From: JAEUMG01 sp046349315 | GTDB lineage: Bacteria > Pseudomonadota > Alphaproteobacteria > Rhizobiales > Aestuariivirgaceae | DNA length: 64,000 bases | Direction of reading: 5' to 3' | NCBI GenBank assembly: GCA_046349315.1 | Contig: JAXMCQ010000013.1 | Coordinates: 1-64,000, forward strand | Shown: positions 1-7,515 of the stretch, in pieces | How positions within the stretch are numbered: the stretch's first letter is position 1 | Layout of the letters: every line of letters begins with the position of its first letter | Translations under genes and position numbers: made by a program | Notes under the pieces: generated by a model | What the model saw: the letters and a program-made list of their open reading frames with translations, nothing else | Databases searched by the model: none | Told to the model about the DNA's origin: nothing

Positions 1-103
1 AGTGGCACGCGATAGCGTTCAATGGCTAAATCCAGGTGCATGCGGGCTATATAGAACACAAATGGAACTTCGTCAAGATTATTATGAGCACCACCCTACT
101 CTC

Positions 104-149
104 CCTTCTCCCCGCTTGTGAGGAGAAGGTGCCCCCGGACTCCGGGGGC
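104..149. repeat. Palindromic intergenic repeat (two hairpins)
   Basis: Two adjacent perfect hairpins lie downstream of the livF stop: CCTTCTCC (104-111) pairs with GGAGAAGG (122-129), and GCCCCCGGA (131-139) pairs with CCGGGGGC (142-149). Sequences of this form are scattered between genes in many Rhizobiales genomes (general knowledge, not searched here). It may help end transcription of the minus-strand liv operon, but no T-run follows it. The rest of positions 1-266 shows no gene. Confidence 0.6.
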
Positions 150-266
150 GGATGAGGGCCGCGACGGGACTACACCAATAATTTCTATCTCAACGAGACT
201 TTCCAAGGCCGCGCGCCGGGGTGCGGATTGCGATACCGCGCCGCCCTTGGCAATCCGACCGTTTGC

Positions 267-995
267 CTAGCCGAGATACTTGTTGAGGATGGAAATGCCG
301 CCCTCGTTGACCTGTTCCGGCGTCATTTCGTCGACGATTTCGCCATGCGTCATCACATAGAGCCGGTCGCAAACGCGGACGGCGACATCGATCCTTTGCT
401 CGACAAGCAGCAGAGAGGCGCCACGCCGCCGTAATTCCATGAGCGCCTTGACCACGATGTCGACCGCGACCGGCGACAGGGCAACCGATGGCTCATCAAG
501 CAGCAACACCTTTGGGTCAGCCATCAGCATGCGCCCAATGGCGACCATCTGTTGTTCGCCGCCGCTGAGATAGGTGCTCTGCCGATGTCGGTATTTGCGG
601 AGCGCCGGAAAGAGCTCATAGACCGAGTCCAGCAGTTTCTGGACTTTGGCGCGGTCTCTGCGCAGATGCAGGGCGCCAAGGATGAGATTGTCTTCGACGG
701 ATTGGTCGAGGAACAACCGCCGGCCCTCCGGCGCAATTGCAGCATGGCCGCGGGCGATACGATGGGCGGGAAGACCTGTCATATCGACGCCGCCGATCCG
801 GATCCGTCCCTGACGCGGCTTCACCCAGCCCATTATCCCGCCGAGTACAGTCGTCTTGCCAGCACCATTCGGCCCAAGAAGCGCAACGGCCTCACCGGCG
901 CCGACATGGAGCTTAACATCGCGCACGACGTCGAAACGACCGTAGCCGGCCGAGAAGTTGTCGACTTCAAGTATGGGAGTCCTGGCGTCCATCAT
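267..995 (-). CDS. livF: Branched-chain amino acid-type ABC transporter ATPase (LivF)
   Basis: This 242-residue protein is a cytoplasmic ATPase subunit of a LivFGHMK-type importer. Walker A GPNGAGKTT is at residues 41-49, the ABC signature LSGGEQ at 143-148 and Walker B VLLLDEPS at about 163-170. The central stretch IAPEGRRLFLDQSVEDNL is typical of LivF rather than LivG. Its ATG overlaps the stop of the upstream livM-livG fusion as ATGA, so the two are probably translationally coupled. It is the last gene of the minus-strand operon livH, livMG, livF. The substrate cannot be read from the sequence; this family also moves amides, urea and aromatic acids. Confidence 0.93.
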   Translation of the reverse strand: MMDARTPILEVDNFSAGYGRFDVVRDVKLHVGAGEAVALLGPNGAGKTTVLGGIMGWVKPRQGRIRIGGVDMTGLPAHRIARGHAAIAPEGRRLFLDQSVEDNLILGALHLRRDRAKVQKLLDSVYELFPALRKYRHRQSTYLSGGEQQMVAIGRMLMADPKVLLLDEPSVALSPVAVDIVVKALMELRRRGASLLLVEQRIDVAVRVCDRLYVMTHGEIVDEMTPEQVNEGGISILNKYLG

Positions 996-2845
996 TCGCC
1001 CAGATAAACCTGACGGACAGTGGGATTGGCGCGGACTTCATCCGCTGATCCAGTCAGTATGATCTCGCCGGCATTGAGTACCGTTACCCGGTCGCAAAGC
1101 GGGAAAAGAAATCGCGTTTGATGCTCGATGATGATCATCGTGACGCCCCGCTTCTTCAGACTCGCCAGAATTTCGGCGAGGTGATGAACCTCTTTGGCCG
1201 AAAGCCCGGTTGCCGGCTCGTCCAGCACGATGATATCCGGTGCGGCAACGCAGACCGAGGCGAGCTGCGTGAGCTGTTCGATGCCATGCGGCACGTCACC
1301 CACATGGCGGTCGCTCCAGTGCGCCGCACCGACCAGGGCCAGGGCATCACGCGCATTGCGCTGCATCTGGCGACCATCCCGCCGTGCCGATGGCAATAGC
1401 GACCACAGCGCAGACCTCAGCTCGATGCGGGGCACACTATGGTAGAGCCCCACCATCGTGTTATCGGCAAGGCTGAGTTCATGCACCAGTTGGGCGGCCT
1501 GGAACGTGCGCCGAAACCCGAGACGCGCCCGCGAGATCGGAGCTTGCCCTTCGACCCTTTGGCCTTTGACCAGAACTTGCCCCTCATGCGGCGTGAGACG
1601 CCCCGAGATCACATTGGCGAGCGTACTCTTGCCCGAACCGTTGGGGCCAATGAGCCCGTGAATATCGCCTCTTCGTACCGTGAGATCGATGTTGTTCAGG
1701 ACTTTCGGGCCGACGCCATAGCCAAACCCGATGCCCTTGCATTCCACAACGATGTCGTGGCCTTCGCCCAAACGAACGGGAATAGCTGCGGCTTCGTTGA
1801 CGGCCTCCCCAGCCGCCTTTTCCGCTTCCGCGAGAACGCGTTCATCGCGCTCGCCAGCTTTATTGGAGAAGCGCTGCAGCAAATTGCGAACGGCCCCAAC
1901 GGCGCCGCCCGGCAACAGCGTGACGGCCATGATCGATAATGCCCCGTACAGGATCTCCTGCATCCAGGGATTGATACTGACGAGGTTGGGGAACAACGAA
2001 ACAAAGGCGGCGCCGATCACGGGCCCGAGCGTGGTGTTCACGCCCCCGATCAGCACCATGACCAGGACGTTGAGCGACACCGCCCAATCAAACTCGCCGG
2101 GCGAGACGACGCCGAGGAAAGAGAATAGCCAGCCGGCAACACCGGCCATTGCCGCGGAAAGGCCGAAAAAGGCAACCTTGATCGTAGAGACCGGCACTCC
2201 CGCCGCCTCCGCATAGGGTTCAGCATCGCGGATCGAGAGCAGCACCGGGTAGAAAGGCGAGCGGCGAATGTTCCATACCAGCGCCAAGCAGAGGAACAGG
2301 ACGCCCATAACGCACCACACCACCGACGTGCCGAGCGCCGAAAGAGCCGATGGAAATCGTGGGAAGGCCGGCCCCAGCATGCCCTGCAGCCCGCCGGTGA
2401 TTTGCTGCATATTCGTCGCGATGACCGTCAGCACGAGCGTGAAAATGAAGGTCGTGATCGCGAAGTAAAGCCCCGATACCCGCAGTGACGCGGCACCGAC
2501 CGCCACACCGATCAAGCCGGATGCCAGGATAGTGAGCGGCAGCAGCAAGAAGACGTTCCAGCCGTATCGTGCATTCAGAATGGTGGTCAGATAAGCGCCT
2601 ATGGCAAAGAAGCCCCCCTGCCCGAGCGAATAAAGGCCCAGCATGCCCACGGCCATGTCGAGGCTGATCGCGAGAATGCCGAAAACGGCGGCCACCAATA
2701 CCAGGCTTTGGATATGCAGATTGGAGTGCGCAACATAGCTCGTGAATGCGACATAGGCGATGATGACGAAAGCCGCGGCGATGAGGATCGGTCCTCGGCG
2801 TTTTGTTTTGGCCGCTACGCTTGGCGTTGGGGAGGATGAGTGCAT
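992..2845 (-). CDS. Fused LivM permease-LivG ATPase of branched-chain-type ABC importer
   Basis: One 617-residue protein carries both an inner-membrane permease and an ATPase. The first 330 residues are hydrophobic with LivM features (GMLGLYSLGQGGFFAIGAYL, and an EAA-like loop AEPYAEAAGVPVSTIK). A charged, Ala/Glu-rich linker follows, then an ABC domain with Walker A GPNGSGKST at about 400-408 and Walker B IIVLDEPATGLSAKEVHHL, as in LivG. In E. coli these are separate genes, so the fusion fixes a 1:1 ratio. The start is uncertain: I take ATG at 2845, but a TTG at 2872 in the same frame would overlap the livH stop. No good ribosome site favours either. Confidence 0.9.
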   Translation of the reverse strand: MHSSSPTPSVAAKTKRRGPILIAAAFVIIAYVAFTSYVAHSNLHIQSLVLVAAVFGILAISLDMAVGMLGLYSLGQGGFFAIGAYLTTILNARYGWNVFLLLPLTILASGLIGVAVGAASLRVSGLYFAITTFIFTLVLTVIATNMQQITGGLQGMLGPAFPRFPSALSALGTSVVWCVMGVLFLCLALVWNIRRSPFYPVLLSIRDAEPYAEAAGVPVSTIKVAFFGLSAAMAGVAGWLFSFLGVVSPGEFDWAVSLNVLVMVLIGGVNTTLGPVIGAAFVSLFPNLVSINPWMQEILYGALSIMAVTLLPGGAVGAVRNLLQRFSNKAGERDERVLAEAEKAAGEAVNEAAAIPVRLGEGHDIVVECKGIGFGYGVGPKVLNNIDLTVRRGDIHGLIGPNGSGKSTLANVISGRLTPHEGQVLVKGQRVEGQAPISRARLGFRRTFQAAQLVHELSLADNTMVGLYHSVPRIELRSALWSLLPSARRDGRQMQRNARDALALVGAAHWSDRHVGDVPHGIEQLTQLASVCVAAPDIIVLDEPATGLSAKEVHHLAEILASLKKRGVTMIIIEHQTRFLFPLCDRVTVLNAGEIILTGSADEVRANPTVRQVYLGE

Positions 2846-2858
2846 GTCCCGCACGTCT

Positions 2859-3761
2859 TCACGCCTGCGCAACTGATGGCCGCACCAAACGCATCAAGGG
2901 GCTGCTTGAACTGAACAGGCCACGCGGCGAGATGATGAGGATGACGACCAAAACGAGAAATGGGAACCAGTCAGAAGCCTGCGAGTTGATGAGCGCGTTC
3001 GCGCCTTCGGCACATATGCCGAGTATGATGCCTCCGAACATGGCAGCGACCGGCTTCTCGGTGCCGCCGCCGATCATCATGGCGATAAAGCCGAAGGTGC
3101 CGAACGTACTTCCAAGATAGGGATTGGCGAAGGTTGATGGCCCGATCAGGAGACCCGCGATTCCGCCAAACAACGCCGAGACGATGAATGCGGCGATCGC
3201 CACCGCCGTCGTATTAGCTCCGATCGCCTCCGCCATATCCGGATCGACCGCCGTCGCCATGCCGAGCTTTCCGAAGAAGGTCCTGCGGCGCACGACCTCA
3301 AACGCGATCGTCAACACGATCGCAACCAGAATGGCGAGCACTTGCTGTCCATTCAGGACCGCGTTGCCGATGGGCACACGGACTCCTACAAGGAGCTGAG
3401 GAAAGCTTTGCGAGGTCGGACCCCAGATCAGCGCGGCGGCGTTCTCCAAGATCACCGCGAAACCGAGCGTCGAAACGAGCCAGCCGAAGCTGAACCGATT
3501 GACAATCAGAATCGGGCGGATGGCTATGAGATAAGAAAGCACACCGAGAGCGCACGAGGCCGACAGACCGGCGATCATTGCGAACCAGACGGGCACACCG
3601 GCTGACGACATCACCGCGGTGAGCATGACGGTGACCATCATCAAAGGGCCTTGAGCAAAATTGATGGTCCGCGTCACGTAGAACGTGATCGCAAGCGCCA
3701 TGGCGATGAGGCCGTAGACGCATCCGATTGCCACACCGCTCAGCAGAAACTGCATCGGCAC
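2859..3761 (-). CDS. livH: Branched-chain amino acid-type ABC transporter permease (LivH)
   Basis: This 300-residue membrane protein starts MPMQFLLSGVAIGCVYGLIA and has about eight hydrophobic segments and the LivH-like stretch GVRVPIGNAVLNGQQVLAI. It pairs with the permease half of the downstream fusion to form the membrane channel. The start is GTG at 3761, two codons before an in-frame ATG at 3755. A G-rich stretch just upstream is the only candidate ribosome site. It is the first gene of the minus-strand operon and is divergent from the binding-protein gene at 4158, so the 3762-4157 interval should hold both promoters. Confidence 0.92.
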   Translation of the reverse strand: MPMQFLLSGVAIGCVYGLIAMALAITFYVTRTINFAQGPLMMVTVMLTAVMSSAGVPVWFAMIAGLSASCALGVLSYLIAIRPILIVNRFSFGWLVSTLGFAVILENAAALIWGPTSQSFPQLLVGVRVPIGNAVLNGQQVLAILVAIVLTIAFEVVRRRTFFGKLGMATAVDPDMAEAIGANTTAVAIAAFIVSALFGGIAGLLIGPSTFANPYLGSTFGTFGFIAMMIGGGTEKPVAAMFGGIILGICAEGANALINSQASDWFPFLVLVVILIISPRGLFSSSSPLMRLVRPSVAQA

Positions 3762-3926
3762 AATCCCCCCACCACAGCCGCCATCTCCACCTCAACTCGC
3801 ACCGGTGGTGCTGCGCCGATCAGGTCGACTCTTTGATTCATTCTTGACCGCCCCTGCAGGGCAAGAGCGATGAAAGTTTCTTGGAAGTAATCGAGAGGCA
3901 ACGCAAGCCGCGAGAGGTTAGCGCAG

Positions 3927-3945
3927 CTGCTATAACTGCTATAAT
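3927..3945 (+). promoter_or_regulatory. Candidate extended -10 promoter with tandem 9-bp repeat
   Basis: CTGCTATAA occurs twice in tandem (3927-3935 and 3936-3944). The second copy gives TGCTATAAT, a textbook extended -10 element (TATAAT at 3940-3945), with only a weak -35. It points toward the binding-protein gene at 4158 and would leave a leader of about 200 bases. The 3762-4157 interval holds no gene that I can support. No transcript data are available, so this is a motif call only. Confidence 0.4.
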
Positions 3946-4157
3946 GATGTTGGCATTCGAGCCTAAATCTCCTCATCTTTCAATGCCTTAGGCCCGCCTT
4001 CGGAACCGGCGTTGCGTTTGACAAGTCATTTTGTTCCCCAGCACATTGGCGAGAACCGGCGGCGCATTGAGATAATCATCTCCGCTGCCGGATTCGGCTG
4101 TTGTCCAACTCTCCACAGGGATGGGTACCGGCAATCATGTCTGATGGGAGGTTACTA

Positions 4158-5318
4158 GTGAACAAACAACTGAAATGGGCTCTCGCCCTAACGGCGCTCG
4201 CCGCAGTCGCCAGTCCGGTCGCCGCGCAAGACGAATATCTTGTCGGTCTCATTGCCGGCACGACAGGCGCTTATGGTGCAGTCGGCATCGCGGTCGTCAA
4301 TGGATCGCAGATGGCTGTTGACGAAATCAACGCCGCTGGCGGCGTGAACGGGCACATGCTCAAGCTCGACGCCAATAACGACGACGCTTCAGCTACTCTT
4401 TCCGGCCAGCACTACGCGCGGCTGATGTCGGACGGCGCCATCGTTATTGCCGGTTCCCCCGACACCGGACCGACAACGGCACAATTGGCCGAGCGCTATC
4501 AATTCCCGACCATCGGTGTCGTCGATGACGGCGGACTAACGATCTATACGCAAGGCCCCGACGGACCGCCGAATGCGTGGGCCTGGAGTTTCGGACTTAA
4601 CACCTTCGCCTGGGGCGAGAAGATCGGCGAGCACGCCCTAAAGCATTGCCCGGACGGCCGGCTTGCCGTTCTTCATGATCCCTCGACTTACGGCCAGGGC
4701 GGCCTTTACGGCATCCAGATCGCCTATAACAAGGCGGGCAAGAAAGTGGAGATGGACCATACCATCACCGAAAATTGGTCGACGGGTGCGACGGCCGGTC
4801 TGATGCCGGAGGTCGAAGCGATCAAGGCCGCCGGACTCAAATGCGTGGTTGTGTGGCTGACGCCGCAGGATCAGGCGGCGTTCGCACAAGACCTGCAGAC
4901 TGCCGGTTACGAAGTGACCATGTATGGTAATGACGTGACCAATGCGGATAACACATTTTCCTCGCTCGCCGGAAAGCTCGGCAATGGCTTGATCACCGCC
5001 GCGCTGACGACCGAGCTCTTCCCCAATGAACGCTTGCTCGCCTGGCAGAAAAAATACCGCGAGCGCTTCAACCTGGAACCCAGTCCGTTCGCCGCAGGCA
5101 GCTACGACAGCATCATGATGCTGAAGCAGGTGATCGAGAAAGCCGGCTCGACCGCGCCGGCCGATCTGCAAAAGGGATTCAACTCGGTGCAGAACTTCGA
5201 CGGCCTCACCGGAACGCTCAGCTTCAGCGAGCAAGACCACCTGACGATCGACGCGGATCAGATCACGCTCGTGAAATACGACGCCGCTAGCGACAAGTGG
5301 GTGGAACTGAAGGACTAA
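4158..5318 (+). CDS. ABC transporter periplasmic substrate-binding protein (LivK-like)
   Basis: This 386-residue periplasmic type-I binding protein (Peripla_BP_6 type) begins with a signal peptide of charged VNKQLKW, a hydrophobic core and a cleavage site after SPVAA at residue 23. The mature chain opens EYLVGLIAGTTGAYGAVG and then GSQMAVDEINAAGGVNG, the classic LivK/urea/amide binding-protein start. I chose GTG 4158 because GGGAGG (4146-4151) lies 6 bases before it. An ATG at 4137 would add seven residues and no ribosome site. It is divergent from the livHMGF genes, with its own terminator at 5345. The ligand is unknown. Confidence 0.9.
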   Translation: MNKQLKWALALTALAAVASPVAAQDEYLVGLIAGTTGAYGAVGIAVVNGSQMAVDEINAAGGVNGHMLKLDANNDDASATLSGQHYARLMSDGAIVIAGSPDTGPTTAQLAERYQFPTIGVVDDGGLTIYTQGPDGPPNAWAWSFGLNTFAWGEKIGEHALKHCPDGRLAVLHDPSTYGQGGLYGIQIAYNKAGKKVEMDHTITENWSTGATAGLMPEVEAIKAAGLKCVVVWLTPQDQAAFAQDLQTAGYEVTMYGNDVTNADNTFSSLAGKLGNGLITAALTTELFPNERLLAWQKKYRERFNLEPSPFAAGSYDSIMMLKQVIEKAGSTAPADLQKGFNSVQNFDGLTGTLSFSEQDHLTIDADQITLVKYDAASDKWVELKD

Positions 5319-5344
5319 GTATCCAAGCCAGTTCTGGCTATTGG

Positions 5345-5374
5345 GAGGTCGCCCGGAAGGGCGGCCTCTTTCTA
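5345..5374 (+). terminator. Rho-independent terminator after binding-protein gene
   Basis: GAGGTCGCCC (5345-5354) and GGGCGGCCTC (5359-5368) form a 10-bp stem with one G-U pair and a GGAA loop. TTTCTATTT follows. It sits 27 bases after the binding-protein stop, in front of the convergent hydrolase gene. Confidence 0.75.
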
Positions 5375-5402
5375 TTTACACATGCGGCCGCCGAATTATC
5401 GA

Positions 5403-6278
5403 TCAGAGCGTTACAGCCCAGGCCTCAGGTACCAGTCTATATCCGCTGCCCTGTGGCACGACATGGGCAAAGCCCGGCAAATGCACGTGTCCGCCAGTTA
5501 CGAGAACTCGCCCTGAAGCGGCGTGTTTGAAAATCTTATGCCGGCTCTCCACCGCTTTTGGCTCGCTAATGTCGAACTCGCTTGTAACTCCCGGTACCGG
5601 GATCTGGATTTCGGGGACGTGGACCGTGTCACCCCAGATGATCAGTGTTTCACCAGCCGAGTCGATCTGATAGCCGGAATGGCCAGGAGTATGGCCTGGC
5701 ATATGCAATTGCGTGATCCCAGGGACAACTTCGCCACCACGCGTTTTTCGAAACCGCCCCTCATAGGTCGACAGCACCATATCGGCTGGCTTCAGATAAG
5801 GCGTGGCGGCCGGGACGGATCCATCCCGCAATGCCGGGCTCGACCAGAAGTCAAAATCCTCCTCGTGCACGATGACCTCAGCGCGGGGAAAGAGCGGTTC
5901 GCCGTTTCTATCGACCAGCCCGCTTGAATGGTCGGGATGGATATGAGTGAGCAAGACGGCATCGATGTCTTGGGGCTTGAAGCCGGCTTCCTGCAGATTT
6001 TCCGGCAACAGGCCCATCGAATAGATCGTGGTCGAGCCGCCGCCCGCATCGACGAGCACGGTCTTCCTGCCTATTTCCACAACGAAAGCATTGACCGTGA
6101 TGCGCGGTTCTGGCGGCCCGAAGGCGTCGCGCAGAAGCTCCTGCATCTCGGCCTTTGTTGCGCCGCGCATGATGGCAAGCGGCATATCGAGAAAGCCATC
6201 GTTGATGACCGTCACCAACGCGTCTCCGACCCGACGCCGGTACAACCCCGGCCTCTGTTTTGGCTGGCTCTCTCCCAT
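5403..6278 (-). CDS. Metallo-beta-lactamase-fold hydrolase
   Basis: This 291-residue MBL-fold protein has the metal-binding motif THIHPDHSSG at residues 111-120, then MPGHTPGH, the Asp of WGDTVH and a last His in GGHVHLPG. That is a full set of binuclear zinc ligands. Layout and length resemble AHL-lactonase/quorum-quenching and related MBL hydrolases with an N-terminal extension, but the substrate is unknown. GGGAGG lies 5 bases before the ATG at 6278. No signal peptide is visible, so it is probably cytoplasmic. It may belong to the upstream catabolic operon (an SDR and thiolase remnant precede it by about 290 bases), where it could open a lactone or cleave a thioester. Confidence 0.85.
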   Translation of the reverse strand: MGESQPKQRPGLYRRRVGDALVTVINDGFLDMPLAIMRGATKAEMQELLRDAFGPPEPRITVNAFVVEIGRKTVLVDAGGGSTTIYSMGLLPENLQEAGFKPQDIDAVLLTHIHPDHSSGLVDRNGEPLFPRAEVIVHEEDFDFWSSPALRDGSVPAATPYLKPADMVLSTYEGRFRKTRGGEVVPGITQLHMPGHTPGHSGYQIDSAGETLIIWGDTVHVPEIQIPVPGVTSEFDISEPKAVESRHKIFKHAASGRVLVTGGHVHLPGFAHVVPQGSGYRLVPEAWAVTL

Positions 6279-6389
6279 CAGTTCCTCCCATCCGAGGCTA
6301 GCGTTGTTTTCCCTCGAAAATACCTCAGACGGACCGGGCAGGAGCAGACGATTTTTGGATAACTGCTATGTAAGGCATATGGGAAAGCG

Positions 6390-6566
6390 GCGTCAGGACG
6401 AAGGCGCCGAGGCTGTTTGGAGATACCGAGCCGGTCCCGGCAGTAGACCACCTGGACAGCGAACGCCTCGTTGAGCTCCCTGAAGTGCTGGCGTCGCGGT
6501 GAACGCGCCGCGATGGGCGCAGCCAATCGACGTCCCTGCCGTAGATTCGATCACAGCGTCGCGCAT
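6390..6566 (-). pseudogene. Collapsed thiolase remnant (internal deletion)
   Basis: Directly after the SDR gene, at the position where a thiolase would start, is ATG (6566) followed by MRDAVIESTAGTSIG, which matches the N-terminus MRDAVIVSTARTPIG of the intact thiolase at 31193-32365. After about 28 codons the sequence jumps, with a frame change near 6478, to ELNEAFAVQVVYCRDRLGI, matching ELNEAFAVQVLYCQDRLGI near residue 320 of the intact enzyme. The similarity then fades before the catalytic His and Cys. About 300 internal codons are gone, so no active enzyme can be made. Confidence 0.85.
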
Positions 6567-6567
6567 C

Positions 6568-7446
6568 TCAACTTGCTCCCTTTGCGGCATTCTCGACTTC
6601 GAGCCTGCCCTGTCGCTTGCCATCTTCCGGAACGAACTCTCCGGCTCGGTCGACAATTTTCGACCAGGAGGCAAGGATCAAATCAGGCGCGTCGGGTCCA
6701 TTGCCAACGAATGTTCCCGGGGTCAGCGTCACATGGGCCGCCTCGAAGGAACCCGCTCCGGCGCATAATATGGTTCGCGTCGGTGCGTTCTCGCCGACCA
6801 GGACCAGCACTCCGGGACTCACGCTGCTGGGCTTCAGCATATCAAGCTCATTCTGCGGCAGAAGGCCTTCGAGCATCTGCGTTGCCGCGGTCGGTGCGAT
6901 GCAGTTGACGCGGATATTGTTGCGTGCACCCTCCAGTGCAAGCGTCTGCATCAGGCCCACCAGCGCCATCTTGGCGGCGCCGTAATTCGACTGACCGAAA
7001 TTTCCATAGAGGCCTGAGGATGACGTCGTCATTACGATGCGGCCGTAGTTCTGCGCGCGCATGTGATCCCACACGGCCTTGGTGCAGTTCACCGAACCCA
7101 TCAGGTGCACCTCGACCACCAGACGAAAATCGGCAAGGTCCATCTTCGCAAAGGTCTTGTCGCGGAGAATGCCGGCATTGTTGATAAGGATGTCGACACG
7201 ACCCCAACGCGCGACGGTTTGGGCGACCATTCCCTTCACCGCCTCGAAATCAGTAACCGATGCGGCGATTGCAATCGCCACGCCCCCTGCCGCCTCGATT
7301 TCAGCTGCGACGGCATCGGCCGCAGTTTGTGTGAGGTCATTCACCACCACGCGCGCCCCGCGGCTGGCGAGCAACAATGCGTGTTCGCGACCAAGGCCAC
7401 TACCTGCGCCCGTGACGATGGCGGCCCGCCCCGAGAGATTGATCAT
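6568..7446 (-). CDS. SDR-family 3-hydroxyacyl-CoA dehydrogenase-like oxidoreductase
   Basis: This 292-residue short-chain dehydrogenase has the NAD(P)-binding TGAGSGLG near residue 12, NNAG, a Ser in TTSSSGLYG and the YxxxK pair in SNYGAAK. The extended C-terminus (AHVTLTPGTFVGNG...) resembles the dehydrogenase part of 17-beta-HSD type 4/MFE-2, which acts on 3-hydroxyacyl-CoA. I chose ATG 7446 for the start, preceded by GAAGGAAAGGG; upstream codons lack a ribosome site. It follows the ligase-hydratase fusion by 69 bases on the same strand, so it plausibly performs the next beta-oxidation step. Its last residues are copied as a remnant at 32367-32455. Confidence 0.88.
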   Translation of the reverse strand: MINLSGRAAIVTGAGSGLGREHALLLASRGARVVVNDLTQTAADAVAAEIEAAGGVAIAIAASVTDFEAVKGMVAQTVARWGRVDILINNAGILRDKTFAKMDLADFRLVVEVHLMGSVNCTKAVWDHMRAQNYGRIVMTTSSSGLYGNFGQSNYGAAKMALVGLMQTLALEGARNNIRVNCIAPTAATQMLEGLLPQNELDMLKPSSVSPGVLVLVGENAPTRTILCAGAGSFEAAHVTLTPGTFVGNGPDAPDLILASWSKIVDRAGEFVPEDGKRQGRLEVENAAKGAS

Positions 7447-7515
7447 CAGACCCTTTCCTTCACGTACGGCATTGCGCCCGTTCCAAAGGCGAGCCAAACC
7501 ACATTTTGATGAACT

